Below, piece after piece: positions 47,903 through 59,031 of a stretch of DNA of 64,000 nt. A model generated the notes under the pieces. That model did no database searches. It saw only the letters and a program-made list of their open reading frames with translations, and was not told where the DNA came from. The position numbers and the translations under genes are program-made. The DNA is from an uncultured Actinomycetes bacterium (GTDB taxonomy: Bacteria; Actinomycetota; Actinomycetes; Nanopelagicales; Nanopelagicaceae). Positions within the stretch are counted from its first letter, which is position 1. Each line of letters opens with the position of its first letter. The DNA lies in the NCBI GenBank assembly GCA_903928745.1, contig CAIYRR010000072.1, forward strand, positions 1 through 64,000. Reading direction: 5' to 3'.

Positions 47903-48762
47903 ACTTCGGTTTTCCTACTAGCAAAATAGGAACCGATCAAGACCATTGGCAAACCGATACCGATTCCCAAAGTTAAAGGTTCTGCCAGAAAGATGACACC
48001 AAGGATTACGGCAAAAGCGGTGTTGAGGTAGGTGACCAGGGAAGCCCTTGCTGCACCGATTTCAGCGATGATTTTGAAGAAGCCGATGAAAGCGAAAGCG
48101 GTGCACACGACGCCCAAGATGAGAAGCGAGAAGATGGCGCTAAATCCGATGTGGTGTTTTGGCCATTGCTTGATTGCGAAAGGCGTGTAAATAACCGTGG
48201 TCATCAACATCGCCACTGCATTGATAGCTATTCCAGAAACCCCCGGCAGCGCGCGCGTCACCATAATGACAGCGAAGGCGTAACCCAAGGCAGATACGAG
48301 AACGAATCCAATTGCCCATATTGGGCTTTTGCCGCTGAAGCTTTCGATACCTACGAGAGCAAGGATGCCAATGAAGCCAATGAGCATTCCTGCAAGTCTT
48401 TTCGCGTGCCAGACTGATTTATCTCCGAGCATCGCCGTGAAGATTGTTGACCAAATTGGCGTGGTAGCAACGAGTAATCCTGTCAGTCCGGAGGATATTT
48501 TTGTCTCGGCTTGGGTTATGAAAAACCAAGGGCCGATTGTTTCGCATAAGGCATAGAGGAAGACGAATTTATAACCCCGCAGAGCGGCGCCTAATGATTT
48601 CTCTCGAATGGCTAGAGGTATCAAGACCAATCCACCAATGGCAACTCGTGAAAAAACGATAAAGGCTGGGCTGAAATCGCGGATTGCTATTCGGATAAAT
48701 AGATAAGGGACGCCCCACATTAAGCCAACGGAAATAAAAAGTATCCAGTTCTTACGTGACAT
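47899..48762 (-). CDS. EamA-family (DMT) transporter
   Basis: Ten hydrophobic segments in two EamA repeats; GLMWGVPYLFIRIAI. Confidence 0.82.
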   Translation of the reverse strand: MSRKNWILFISVGLMWGVPYLFIRIAIRDFSPAFIVFSRVAIGGLVLIPLAIREKSLGAALRGYKFVFLYALCETIGPWFFITQAETKISSGLTGLLVATTPIWSTIFTAMLGDKSVWHAKRLAGMLIGFIGILALVGIESFSGKSPIWAIGFVLVSALGYAFAVIMVTRALPGVSGIAINAVAMLMTTVIYTPFAIKQWPKHHIGFSAIFSLLILGVVCTAFAFIGFFKIIAEIGAARASLVTYLNTAFAVILGVIFLAEPLTLGIGIGLPMVLIGSYFASRKTEV

Positions 48763-48784
48763 GAATGTGTTATCCCTTTTCGAC

Positions 48785-49948
48785 TTATTTGTTCAGGAGA
48801 CTGGCGTATAAATTGATGGTAGCTCTGGCAACGCTATCCCATCCGAAATCATTTTGTGCACGTAATCGTCCTGCTTCGCCATATTGAGCAAGAAGTTCAG
48901 GATCTTGCATTAATCGAGTGATGGCTTGAGTCCAACGATTTTCAAATTCGTGAGAGTCGAGGGTGTATTCGATGAGTTCGCCGGTGATGCCATCGTTGAC
49001 AACTTCAGGTATTCCTCCAACTGCAGATGCGAGAACCGCCGTGGAACAACCCATGGCTTCAAGATTCACAATCCCCAATGGTTCATAGATTGAAGGACAA
49101 AGGAATAATTGCGCAGCAGTTAACACGCTGGTGAGTTCATCGTGTGGCATCATCTTTTCAATCCACCAAATGTTCTTGCGAGTACGTTGAAGATCACGTA
49201 TCAGCTCAGCGATTTCCTCGCCGATTGCGGGCTCATCTGGGCTTCCCGCTGCAATAACCAAGCCGTAATCGCTAGGAACATTTCTCCAAGCACGCAGAAG
49301 ATGCGCGAGACCTTTTTGACGAGTTATGCGTCCGACAAAGAGGGCGTACTTACCTGTGATCGCGTACTTATTGAGGGCATCTGCATTGTGGTTGGGCGCA
49401 AACTTGGATGTATCAACGCCATTTCGAATTGTGACTACTTTGGCGGGGTCTATTTCTGGATAGGACGTGAGAACGTCATTTCTCATCCCGTCACTGACTG
49501 CAATGATTGCTGCGGCATTATGAGCAGAAGTTTTTTCGATCCATGAAGAGAGTCGATATCCGCCACCGAGTTGTTCTGCCTTCCAAGGGCGAAGTGGCTC
49601 AAGCGAATGGGCGCTCATCACATGTGGAATCCCGTGTAATTCTGAAGCGATGTGACCGGCCATATTTGCATACCAAGTGTGGGTATGAACGATGTCGACA
49701 TCAGAGAGTTCTTGCGCCATCTCCAAATCGGTTGCCATGGCCTGTATTGCGGGATTTGCATTCTTGAATTCATCTCGAATTGGGAAGCTAGTCGCATCTG
49801 CGCGTGGTTGGCCGAAACAGAAAACATCGACAGCCATTCGTTCATCTTGTCGAAGCGCTTGTGCTAACTGGACGACATGAACACCGGCTCCGCCATAGAC
49901 ATGTGGGGGCCATTCTTTAGTTACGAGTCCCACTTTTATCAATGGCAC
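48785..49948 (-). CDS. Glycosyltransferase GT4, actinobacterial GlgA/GlgM-type glycogen synthase
   Basis: MPLIKVGLVTKEWPPHVYGGAGVHVVQLAQAL; ALFVGRITRQKGLAHLLRAW; YEPLGIVNLEAMGCSTAVLASAVGGIPEVV. Confidence 0.85.
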   Translation of the reverse strand: MPLIKVGLVTKEWPPHVYGGAGVHVVQLAQALRQDERMAVDVFCFGQPRADATSFPIRDEFKNANPAIQAMATDLEMAQELSDVDIVHTHTWYANMAGHIASELHGIPHVMSAHSLEPLRPWKAEQLGGGYRLSSWIEKTSAHNAAAIIAVSDGMRNDVLTSYPEIDPAKVVTIRNGVDTSKFAPNHNADALNKYAITGKYALFVGRITRQKGLAHLLRAWRNVPSDYGLVIAAGSPDEPAIGEEIAELIRDLQRTRKNIWWIEKMMPHDELTSVLTAAQLFLCPSIYEPLGIVNLEAMGCSTAVLASAVGGIPEVVNDGITGELIEYTLDSHEFENRWTQAITRLMQDPELLAQYGEAGRLRAQNDFGWDSVARATINLYASLLNK

Positions 49949-50019
49949 GCAACTCTCCTCGCCTCGTTATTTCCCGCTAACACCTAGTCTCGCGTCTTGG
50001 AGAAGGCTATCGTTAACCC

Positions 50020-51243
50020 ATGGCTCGCCGTGAACTCCCTCTAGGAATCGTTCTCGCTGGAGGAGAAGGCAAGCGATTAATGCCACTGACCGCAGATCGA
50101 GCCAAGCCCGCAGTTCCGTTCGGTGGCTCCTATCGCCTCGTCGATTTTGTTCTTTCCAATCTCGTAAATGCCCAGATGCTCAAGATCGCGGTATTAACAC
50201 AGTACAAATCGCATTCTCTCGACCGTCACATCACAACAACGTGGCGCATGTCCACTCTGTTGGGCAACTACGTAACACCGGTGCCGGCACAACAGCGCTT
50301 GGGCCCACGTTGGTATACGGGAAGTGCTGATGCGATTTTGCAGAACTTTAATTTAATTCACGATGAAGATCCACGGCACATTTTGGTTTTTGGTGCCGAT
50401 CACGTGTATCGCATGGACCCTAGTCAAATGTTTGATCATCACCTAGAGACGGGCGCTGGAGTAACAGTGGCTGCCATTCGAGTGCCTCGCGCCGAGGCAA
50501 GTGAATTTGGAGTAATCGAATTAGCCGATGATGGCGTGACGATTAAAGCATTCCACGAGAAGCCTGCAAATCCGCCACCGATGCCAGGCTTTCCAGATTT
50601 ATGTTTAGTCTCCATGGGAAATTACATTTTCAAACGCGATGTCATGGAAGAAGCACTGATTCTCGATTCTGAAGATTTAGAAAGTCGTCATGACTTGGGT
50701 GGAAATATCATTCCGATGTTGACCGCCAATGGATCTGCGAAAGTTTATGATTTTGCAGATAACGTCGTTCCTGGTGAAACAGAGCGAGATAAAGGTTATT
50801 GGCGCGACGTGGGTTCCATCGACGCGTACTTTGATGCTCACATGGATCTAGTTTCAATTCATCCAATATTTAATCTTTATAACAGAGAGTGGCCTTTGCT
50901 CACGAATCCACCTTCACTGCCTCCCGCGAAATTTAGTGAGGGCGGAATCGCTCACGACTCAATTGTTGGTGCGGGTTCGATTATTTCCGGCGGACATTTA
51001 AATCGGACAGTTGCTTCTTACGATGTCCATATCGGTACGGGTGCATCTGTTGAAGGATCTGTCTTAATGCCATCTGTTCGTATTGGAGATCGTGCCGTGA
51101 TTCACCGTGCCATTCTCGATAAGAATGTAATCGTTGAATCCGGGGCGCAAATCGGCGTTGATCTCGAGCGAGATCGCGAACGTTTCACGATTTCCCCGAG
51201 TGGAATTGTTGTTGTCGGCAAGGGCGTGCGCGTAACACCGTAA
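50020..51243 (+). CDS. glgC: Glucose-1-phosphate adenylyltransferase
   Basis: [72 protein letters not shown]. Confidence 0.95.
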   Translation: MARRELPLGIVLAGGEGKRLMPLTADRAKPAVPFGGSYRLVDFVLSNLVNAQMLKIAVLTQYKSHSLDRHITTTWRMSTLLGNYVTPVPAQQRLGPRWYTGSADAILQNFNLIHDEDPRHILVFGADHVYRMDPSQMFDHHLETGAGVTVAAIRVPRAEASEFGVIELADDGVTIKAFHEKPANPPPMPGFPDLCLVSMGNYIFKRDVMEEALILDSEDLESRHDLGGNIIPMLTANGSAKVYDFADNVVPGETERDKGYWRDVGSIDAYFDAHMDLVSIHPIFNLYNREWPLLTNPPSLPPAKFSEGGIAHDSIVGAGSIISGGHLNRTVASYDVHIGTGASVEGSVLMPSVRIGDRAVIHRAILDKNVIVESGAQIGVDLERDRERFTISPSGIVVVGKGVRVTP

Positions 51244-51359
51244 ACGTCGATATTGGTGAAATTCCGAGCCCTTGGGTAGGCTTACAGCACAGTCAAAGTT
51301 GACCAAAACATGGGCTTACATTGCCCGATTTCTTATGAGAAGCGTTGGAGCAAAGTGCG

Positions 51360-52385
51360 ATGCGTATAGGTGTCCTCACTGGTGGCGGAGACTGCCCCGG
51401 ATTAAATGCTGTTATTCGTGCAGTAGTACGTAAAGGCGTCAAAGAATATGGGCACGAATTTGTTGGCTTCAGAGACGGATGGCGCGGTCCACTTGAGGGC
51501 CTCACAATGCAATTGGATATCGCAGCTACTCGCGGAATTTTGCCAAGGGGCGGAACAATTCTTGGATCATCGCGTACAAATCCTTTTAAAATTGAAAATG
51601 GTGTCGAGCGCATCAAGGAAAACCTTGCAAATGCTGGAATCGATGCACTGATCGCTATTGGCGGAGAAGACACACTAGGAGTTGCCACCAAGCTCGATAC
51701 ATTAGGCGTGAAAGTTATCGGCGTTCCCAAGACCATCGATAATGATCTCAACAACACTGATTACACCTTTGGATTTGATACAGCAGTAAATATTGCCGTC
51801 GAGGCAATTGATCGTCTGCACACAACTGCTGAGTCTCATCACCGTGCACTGATCGTTGAAGTCATGGGACGTCACGCAGGATGGATTGCATTGCACTCTG
51901 GCTTAGCAGGAGGAGCTGCTTGTATTTTGATTCCCGAGCAAACATTCTCTATCGAGAAAGTGTGTGAGTGGGTTGAATCGCGTTTCAAAACTAATTATGC
52001 GCCCATCATTGTTATCGCCGAGGGAGCAATTCCTCAAGAAGGTGACATGGTTGTTAAGGATGCAACGCTAGATTCCTTCGGACATGTAAAGCTTTCAGGA
52101 ATTGGCGAATGGCTTGCTCAAGAAATTGAAGCCCGCACAGGCAAGGAAGCTCGCACATCCGTACTGGGGCACATTCAACGCGGAGGTAGCCCAAGCGCAT
52201 TTGATCGCGTGCTTGCTACGCGCTTTGGACTTCATGCAATCACAGCAGCGCATGAGGGCGATTGGGGCAAAATGGTCGCATTGCACGGAACCGACATCGT
52301 GCGAGTGCCATTAATTTCCGCTACCGAGAAACTCAAAACAGTTGATCCTGCTCTCTACAAGGAAGCAGAAATCTTCTTCGGTTAG
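51360..52385 (+). CDS. pfkA: 6-phosphofructokinase; active-site residues suggest PPi dependence
   Basis: IGVLTGGGDCPGLNAVIRAVV; GGEDT (51660-51674) and PKTIDND (51726-51746); VEVMGRHAGWIA. Confidence 0.88.
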   Translation: MRIGVLTGGGDCPGLNAVIRAVVRKGVKEYGHEFVGFRDGWRGPLEGLTMQLDIAATRGILPRGGTILGSSRTNPFKIENGVERIKENLANAGIDALIAIGGEDTLGVATKLDTLGVKVIGVPKTIDNDLNNTDYTFGFDTAVNIAVEAIDRLHTTAESHHRALIVEVMGRHAGWIALHSGLAGGAACILIPEQTFSIEKVCEWVESRFKTNYAPIIVIAEGAIPQEGDMVVKDATLDSFGHVKLSGIGEWLAQEIEARTGKEARTSVLGHIQRGGSPSAFDRVLATRFGLHAITAAHEGDWGKMVALHGTDIVRVPLISATEKLKTVDPALYKEAEIFFG

Positions 52386-52436
52386 AAGGAGAAATACCCT
52401 GCGCCCTCTCCAATAAATTCTCTACGCTAGGACACT

Positions 52437-53789
52437 ATGACCACCTCAAGCATTTTGCAGAATCTCTTCACTCCTGGGTTAGTCGCGGCCCAACAGCCGT
52501 CGTGGCCGGGTGGTCCTGAAGGCGTTGCAGTGAAATCCGCGGTGGCCGAACTCAAGGCGCTGCCTCCATTGGTTTTTGCGGGGGAGTGTGACAATCTCAA
52601 AGCTCGAATTGCAGAGGCCGCGGCAGGTAAAGCATTTTGGTTGCAAGGCGGAGATTGCGCAGAGACTTTTGCTGCAGCAAGTGCTGATTCGATTCGAAAC
52701 CGCATTAAAACGATTCTGCAGATGGCAGCTGTATTGCAGTATTACTCAAGTTTGCCCGTAGTAAAGGTTGGACGTATGGCTGGGCAATTTGCGAAGCCTC
52801 GATCCAACGATAATGAAACACGTGGAGATGTCACTCTTCCTGCTTATCGCGGAGATGCTGTGAACGGGCTTGATTTCACATCCGAATCTCGCACTCCAGA
52901 TCCTCAGCGCTTAGTCAAGGTGTACAACACTTCAGCGGCGACGCTCAATCTCGTGCGCGCGTTTACGCAAGGTGGTTTTGCAGATCTTCGCCAAGTCCAC
53001 GAATGGAATAAAGGTTTCATCCGCGACTCATCCGTGGGAGAGCGGTATGAGGAAATGGCAAAGGAAATTGGCCGCGCTTTAGATTTCATGCGCTCTGCGG
53101 GTATTGATCCTGCCGCCTTCAAGACTGTTGATTTCTTTTCCAGTCACGAAGCACTCATTCTTGAATACGAGAAAGCTCTTACGCGTATTGATTCGCGTAC
53201 GCAGTTGCCTTATGACGTATCTGCGCACTTTGTCTGGATTGGTGAGCGCACCCGTCAAATGGATGGAGCCCACGTTGATTTTGCTTCCAAGATTCGCAAT
53301 CCAATTGGCGTCAAACTTGGACCTAAATCCACAGTCGATGACGCTTTAGCGCTGATCGACAAACTTGATCCTGATCGCGAGCCAGGTCGTTTAACTTTTA
53401 TTACTCGCATGGGCGCTGGGAAAATCCGTGAAATCTTGCCGGCCCTTGTCGATGGCGTTACCAAGTCAGGTGCGCAGGTCTTATGGGTCTGTGATCCAAT
53501 GCACGGCAATACTTATGAAGCACCTAGTGGTTACAAGACGCGCCGCTTTGAGGACGTTCTCGATGAAGTCAAGGGATTCTTTGAAGTACACAAGAAATTG
53601 GGTACTCATCCAGGCGGCATTCATATTGAGTTAACTGGCGACGATGTGACTGAGTGCGTGGGTGGCGGAGAGCAGATTTCTCATGAAGACCTTGCAACCC
53701 GCTATGAGAGCGCCTGCGATCCGCGCCTTAATCATTCCCAATCTTTGGAGCTTGCCTTCCTTGTAGCGGAGATGCTTCGCGATCGTTAA
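52437..53789 (+). CDS. aroG: Class II 3-deoxy-7-phosphoheptulonate (DAHP) synthase
   Basis: FWLQGGDCAETFAAASADSIRNRIKTILQMA; VGRMAGQFAKPRS; WVCDPMHGNTYEAPSGYKTR; GGIHIELTGDDVTECVGG. Confidence 0.96.
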   Translation: MTTSSILQNLFTPGLVAAQQPSWPGGPEGVAVKSAVAELKALPPLVFAGECDNLKARIAEAAAGKAFWLQGGDCAETFAAASADSIRNRIKTILQMAAVLQYYSSLPVVKVGRMAGQFAKPRSNDNETRGDVTLPAYRGDAVNGLDFTSESRTPDPQRLVKVYNTSAATLNLVRAFTQGGFADLRQVHEWNKGFIRDSSVGERYEEMAKEIGRALDFMRSAGIDPAAFKTVDFFSSHEALILEYEKALTRIDSRTQLPYDVSAHFVWIGERTRQMDGAHVDFASKIRNPIGVKLGPKSTVDDALALIDKLDPDREPGRLTFITRMGAGKIREILPALVDGVTKSGAQVLWVCDPMHGNTYEAPSGYKTRRFEDVLDEVKGFFEVHKKLGTHPGGIHIELTGDDVTECVGGGEQISHEDLATRYESACDPRLNHSQSLELAFLVAEMLRDR

Positions 53790-53798
53790 TCTTGCGCA

Positions 53799-54293
53799 GT
53801 GACATTAATTTCCACTGCTACAAAGACACCTATAGGTACGCTTCATCTTATTTCTGATGAGCATGTTCTCTTAGGGGCGACTTTTGGGGGCATTGATTCT
53901 GCAATAGCGAACCTTGATTTGGTTGATGCGACAAGAAAAATTATCACCGCTAAGTCGATTCCAATCGTTTCAGATTTACTTGCGAGTTATTTTGACGGTG
54001 ACATAGAAGCAATCAATGCAATTGTTGTAAGGCAGCCTGGTCCAACATTTTCGCAAGCGGCATGGAAAGCGATGCGCAAAGTGAAGCCAGGGAAAACACT
54101 TTCTTATTCAGATCTCGCTGCGCGAGCTGGATCACCAGCAGCGGTAAGAGCTGCAGGTAGTGCCTGTGCGAAGAATGCAGTAGTTGTCGTAGTTCCCTGC
54201 CACCGAATCGTAAAAACAGGTGGAGCCTTGGGAAATTATGCGTACGGTTTAGATGCTAAAGAATGGTTACTTCGACACGAGGGTGCGCTGTAG
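53799..54293 (+). CDS. ogt: Methylated-DNA--[protein]-cysteine S-methyltransferase
   Basis: [33 protein letters not shown] (PCHR active site). Confidence 0.92.
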   Translation: MTLISTATKTPIGTLHLISDEHVLLGATFGGIDSAIANLDLVDATRKIITAKSIPIVSDLLASYFDGDIEAINAIVVRQPGPTFSQAAWKAMRKVKPGKTLSYSDLAARAGSPAAVRAAGSACAKNAVVVVVPCHRIVKTGGALGNYAYGLDAKEWLLRHEGAL

Positions 54294-55316
54294 AGCATCT
54301 GCAAGTACATCCGCGGCGTATTCCATAGCGGGATCATCTATATTGAGATGAGTGACAAGGCGTGCGAATTTTGGACCAAGTGCGCTAATCAAGACACCCT
54401 CAGTCTTCACCATCGCTGCAAACTCAGTTGCTGAAATCGGCAATTCTGACAAATCCAAGCCAACGATATTTGTATCAACGTGCATTGGGTCCACCACGCT
54501 TGATGAGATGGCGTGACAACGTTTGGCTAAGAATTGCGCACGTCGATGATCATGGTGGAGCAGCGATAGATTTGTGTCCAACGCGTAATGACCAGCGGCT
54601 GCAAGCATTCCGATTTGTCGCATCCCTGCGCCATACCTTTTACGCCACACTCTTGCTTTTACGACATTCTCTTTTGTCGAGAGCATGAGAGAACCTACGG
54701 GCGCACCTAAACCTTTTGAAAGGCAGACACTGACTGTGTCGAAATATTTTCCATATTCTATTAACGGTGTTTCACTCGCGATGTGTGCATTCCAAATGCG
54801 TGCACCATCGAGGTGAAGCGCTAATCCCATTTCTTGAGCGCCTTTATGTAGCGCTTGAATTTCGCTGAGCGGCTGGACCGTACCGCCGCCAAAATTATGT
54901 GTGTTCTCTACGGCAATCGCTTTTGTCGACACAAGGTACGGACCAGAATCTGGTCGAGCCACCGAAAGTGCATCGCTAGCAAAAAGCAATCCTCTCTGTG
55001 CTGGCCATGTGCGCGTTGTTATTCCCGAAAAAACTGCTGCTGCCCCAAGCTCGGCGCGAACAATATGTGAATTCGTTTCGGCGAGTAATTCTTCTCCGGG
55101 GGAGACCAGCATTCGAATACCTAATTGATTTGCAAGAGAACCCGATGGAGTAAATACTGCTGCTTCCTTGCCAAACATTTGCGCAACGCGTTCTTCTAGA
55201 GAATTGACCGTAGGGTCTTCGCCATACACGTCATCGCCAACGGGCGCGTATGACATAACTTCACGCATTTCTTTGGATGGGACTGTGACAGTGTCCGAAC
55301 GTAGATCTACTCGCAT
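54267..55316 (-). CDS. ltaE: Low-specificity threonine aldolase family
   Basis: [89 protein letters not shown]. Confidence 0.92.
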   Translation of the reverse strand: MRVDLRSDTVTVPSKEMREVMSYAPVGDDVYGEDPTVNSLEERVAQMFGKEAAVFTPSGSLANQLGIRMLVSPGEELLAETNSHIVRAELGAAAVFSGITTRTWPAQRGLLFASDALSVARPDSGPYLVSTKAIAVENTHNFGGGTVQPLSEIQALHKGAQEMGLALHLDGARIWNAHIASETPLIEYGKYFDTVSVCLSKGLGAPVGSLMLSTKENVVKARVWRKRYGAGMRQIGMLAAAGHYALDTNLSLLHHDHRRAQFLAKRCHAISSSVVDPMHVDTNIVGLDLSELPISATEFAAMVKTEGVLISALGPKFARLVTHLNIDDPAMEYAADVLADALQRTLVSK

Positions 55317-55328
55317 ATCTTTAGTATC

Positions 55329-56177
55329 TCACGCCTCTTGCAGAACAATGAGGTACATGGCAGTAACTACAAGTGCTCCGCCAAGCCCCACTTGGAGAGT
55401 CAGTCTTTCGCCACCGAAAAGCACTGCGAAGAACGCGGCAAAAACAACCTCCATCGTCAATATGACTGCAACTTTTGTCGAGGCAATATGTGCTTGTGCC
55501 CAGGTTTGGATAATGAATGCAAATGCAGTGGCAAAGAGAGCGGTGAAGATGACAACCGCCCATACGCCACCGTCAGGAGGTGCCTGGTAACCGGTGCGCA
55601 AAGTGGCAAGCCCTGCAAAGAGTGCACATGTTCCCAGTTGTACGACAGTGAGGGCGTATGCATCGCGGCCCGTACTCCACTTTTCAAGAGAGATGATGTG
55701 TCCGGCATATGCCAGCGCACTTCCTAGAACAAGAATTTCCCCCGTACCAACCGACCATCCATGTAAGGATAAGAAAGCCAAGCCAACCGTTGCAATCGCG
55801 ATGTAAAGCCAGGTTTTTCGTGTGATCTTTTGATGCATAAAGATTGCACCGATTAAGGGGGTGAGAACAACGTATAGCCCAGTGACGAAACCAGTCACTG
55901 CGGCAGTGGTGCGAGCAAGTCCAAAAGTCTGCAAGATGTAACCAGCGGCAAGAAAGCATCCAGAAAAAAATCCTTTAGCAAGAAGATCTTTCGAGAGCAT
56001 TTTCAATACCTGAGGGCGCAGTGCAATGAGCGCAACGACTGCAACGATAAAACGACTAAAGAGGAAGCTACTTACATCTTGACGCCCGATTGCATCTTTC
56101 ATCATAAAAAAGGTGGCGCCCCACAAGGCTGCCACGGCAAGAAGGGCACCAGGGGCTAGGCGTAGATGTTTCGTCAT
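55329..56177 (-). CDS. EamA-family (DMT) transporter
   Basis: [17 protein letters not shown]; two repeats of hydrophobic helices. Confidence 0.82.
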   Translation of the reverse strand: MTKHLRLAPGALLAVAALWGATFFMMKDAIGRQDVSSFLFSRFIVAVVALIALRPQVLKMLSKDLLAKGFFSGCFLAAGYILQTFGLARTTAAVTGFVTGLYVVLTPLIGAIFMHQKITRKTWLYIAIATVGLAFLSLHGWSVGTGEILVLGSALAYAGHIISLEKWSTGRDAYALTVVQLGTCALFAGLATLRTGYQAPPDGGVWAVVIFTALFATAFAFIIQTWAQAHIASTKVAVILTMEVVFAAFFAVLFGGERLTLQVGLGGALVVTAMYLIVLQEA

Positions 56178-57031
56178 CCTCGAAGTTTTTTCAACAGTGC
56201 TACTTCGCGTCCATGTTCTGGTTCTTGTCCTGGTGTTTCAAGGATCAAAGGTGCATTTGCAATCGCGGGATGTTTGAGGAGTTCTTTAAAAGGATCAACC
56301 CCAATTTCGCCATCGCCAATATTCTGGTGGCGATCTTTCAGAGCGCCGCATACATCCATCGAATCATTAGCGTGAATGAGTTGAATGCGCTCTGCACCTG
56401 CGATGGAAACTAGGAGATCTAGAGTTTCCTTCATGCCGCCCTTTTTTGCGATGTCATGACCTGCTGCAAATACATGGCAGGTGTCTAGACAAATACCAAC
56501 TTTAGGATGATATTCAAGGGCTTCCAAATAATTCGTAAGATCTTCTAGCCGCTTTACCAATGATTGGCCTTGACCCGCTGTAGGTTCGAGCAAGAGCGTT
56601 GGTGAATCATCCGGAAGAGCATTGAGGATAGGCATCATTCCTTCATGGATTTGTTTCCAAGCATTTGCCACATGATTTACATCGACAGCCGATCCTGTAT
56701 GAATGACAACACCAAGTGCACCGATTTCTTTTCCGCGGCGCAAAGAGTAAGCAGTACTTGCGAGTGAATTTTCATATGTTGCAACGGTGGGGGAACCTAG
56801 ATTAATTAAGAATGGCGCGTGAACATAAGTTGCGATATCGAGTTCGGCTGCTTTGCTGGCAAAGGCCGCATCGGCATCAGGATTGCCATCAGGCATTGCC
56901 CACCCTCGAGGATTTGATGCAAAGACTTGTATCGCTTCAGCTTTGACTTCAACGGCATAGGCAATGGAGCGTTTGGCCATTCCTCCAGAAGTAGGAACGT
57001 GAGCACCAATGCGAGGACGTGTGGCAGACAT
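56174..57031 (-). CDS. nfo: Deoxyribonuclease IV (endonuclease IV)
   Basis: RIGAHVPTSGGMAKRSIAYAVEVKAEAIQVFASNPRGW; VGICLDTCHVFAAGHDI; LIHANDSMDVCGALKDRHQNIGDGEIG; LILETPGQ. Confidence 0.94.
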   Translation of the reverse strand: MSATRPRIGAHVPTSGGMAKRSIAYAVEVKAEAIQVFASNPRGWAMPDGNPDADAAFASKAAELDIATYVHAPFLINLGSPTVATYENSLASTAYSLRRGKEIGALGVVIHTGSAVDVNHVANAWKQIHEGMMPILNALPDDSPTLLLEPTAGQGQSLVKRLEDLTNYLEALEYHPKVGICLDTCHVFAAGHDIAKKGGMKETLDLLVSIAGAERIQLIHANDSMDVCGALKDRHQNIGDGEIGVDPFKELLKHPAIANAPLILETPGQEPEHGREVALLKKLRG

Positions 57032-57035
57032 TTGC

Positions 57036-58967
57036 CTACCCTACTGTGATGACGACCGTACTGCCACGTTTGACTTTTGTGCCCACGGCTGGAGAAACAT
57101 TAGTTACTGATTTCACCGTGTGCTTTCCAATTTTCTTCACGGTTACCTTGAGATCGAGATCGTTCAGGATTCCTGTGGCTTTCGCTTCGGGAAGTGAGTA
57201 CACATTTGGAATGAAGACAGATTCAGAACCTTGGGAGACCACTAAAGATATTTTGGTTCCTTTATCTGCATTAGTGCCGCCAACGGGATCTTGGCTTATG
57301 ACTGCTCCAATGGGTACTGAATCACTGTAGGTGTATGTAGATGAGACATCAAAACCGGCAGTTGTTAATTCGTTAAGTGCTTGTTCGCCACTTTGACCAA
57401 GATAAGAAGTTAATGGAACTTGTTCTATGCCTTGGCTAATTGTGATGTCGATAGTCGTGTCTCTTTTAACAGTAGTTCCTGTTGCTGGGGAAGTTCCGAC
57501 AACAAGATCTTTCGCAATGTTTGCGTTGAAGACAGGCGTGATATTTCCAATGATTAATGGGCTCTTCAACAATAAAGCTTTTGCCTCATCCACGGTGAGT
57601 CCTTGAAGTTTTGGAATGACATAACGTTCGGGACCTTTGGAAACGATGTAGGCAACAGAACCACCTTGACTTACGCGTCCGCCCCCGCCTGGTTTGGAAG
57701 AAATAATCTTTCCGGCAGGGATATCTTCACTAAATACTTTCTCGCCGACAAGTGAAGTCAAACCCAGAGGAAGCAAGGAAGCGTCAGCCTCCTTGATGCT
57801 CAGACCAGCAACGGAAGGAACTATCACTCGATTTCCCGGGCCAACAAATACGTACCAGCCACCAACTGCGATTGCTATGACAAGGAAAAGCGCAATGGTC
57901 CTATTTCTCTTTACCCGCGCACTGGTACGTCGACGAATTTCACGTGTGTTTTCACTTGTCATTTCACGCACCGGTTTCTTTTCGTTTTCTTCAATCACGG
58001 GCGCCACTGTGCCAGAGGGAGCTGGATTTTTCTCTTGTGAAACCCTGTGAGATTTGCGGGATTTATCTCTAATGGGAAGTGGCGGGAGGTCTAATTCCAG
58101 GCTCATCTGAGTTCTCTTGGGATCAAGTTCACTTTGAATGATGCGAAGTGCCTCTAAGAATTCGTTCGCGGTTGTAGGTCGCTCGTCAGGATTTGGGCTT
58201 GTCGCACTGAAAATCAATGCATCCAGAGAAGCAGGAATTCCCTTTTTCTTGGAAGAGACAAGAGGCACTCTTTCGTTCACGTGCATGTAAGCGATCTGAA
58301 TAGGGGTCTCGCCTTCAAATGGCTTAGATCCCGTGAGCATTTCAAAGGCAACGATTCCCACCGCATAGAGATCACTGCGCGCATCGGCCACACCGCGTTG
58401 CACTTGTTCAGGAGAGAGGTAGGAAACGCTTCCGAGAATGACGCTTGATTCTGCAGTCATGGTGGTACCGAGGAGTTCGCCTTTGGCTAATCCAAAATCG
58501 GCGATCTTGATTCTTCCAGAATTAGTGATCAGAACATTCTCGGGCTTTATATCTCGGTGAATTATTCCTATTTTATGTGCTGCTGAAAGTGCGCTCACAA
58601 TCGGAATGAGATAGCGGACTGTTTCAGCAGGGGATAGGGAACCTTGTTGGAAAAGGTAGTCACGCAAGGTGTGGCCATCAATAAATTCCATCACGATAAA
58701 TACAGCAGGAGTTCCGCCTTGATTCCAACCTTGATCCTGCACGGCGACAATATTCGGGTGCGAGAGAGCTGCGGCTGCTTTAGCTTCCTTTATAAAACGA
58801 TTGACAAATTCTTCGTCGTTAGCAAGGTGTGCATGCATGATCTTAAGAGCAACTTTTCGATCTAGGCGCGTATCTAGTGCCTCATAAATCGTCGCCATTC
58901 CACCACTAGCAACCTGACGCAGAAGTTCGTATCTGCCATCGATGAGTTCGCCTGATAAATCGTGCAC
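57036..58967 (-). CDS. Ser/Thr protein kinase with TM segment and extracellular PASTA repeats
   Basis: YELLRQVASGGMATIYEALDTRLDRKVALKIM; IIHRDIKPENVLITNSGRIKIADFGLAKG; TM ALFLVIAIAVGGWYVFVG; about four PASTA units. Confidence 0.93.
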   Translation of the reverse strand: MHDLSGELIDGRYELLRQVASGGMATIYEALDTRLDRKVALKIMHAHLANDEEFVNRFIKEAKAAAALSHPNIVAVQDQGWNQGGTPAVFIVMEFIDGHTLRDYLFQQGSLSPAETVRYLIPIVSALSAAHKIGIIHRDIKPENVLITNSGRIKIADFGLAKGELLGTTMTAESSVILGSVSYLSPEQVQRGVADARSDLYAVGIVAFEMLTGSKPFEGETPIQIAYMHVNERVPLVSSKKKGIPASLDALIFSATSPNPDERPTTANEFLEALRIIQSELDPKRTQMSLELDLPPLPIRDKSRKSHRVSQEKNPAPSGTVAPVIEENEKKPVREMTSENTREIRRRTSARVKRNRTIALFLVIAIAVGGWYVFVGPGNRVIVPSVAGLSIKEADASLLPLGLTSLVGEKVFSEDIPAGKIISSKPGGGGRVSQGGSVAYIVSKGPERYVIPKLQGLTVDEAKALLLKSPLIIGNITPVFNANIAKDLVVGTSPATGTTVKRDTTIDITISQGIEQVPLTSYLGQSGEQALNELTTAGFDVSSTYTYSDSVPIGAVISQDPVGGTNADKGTKISLVVSQGSESVFIPNVYSLPEAKATGILNDLDLKVTVKKIGKHTVKSVTNVSPAVGTKVKRGSTVVITVG

Positions 58968-59031
58968 CTTAAAATCCTAGGCAAGTGGGCTTGATTTCGC
59001 GGTGGCGGCGCGCGGCAATTTCAGTCAGCTG

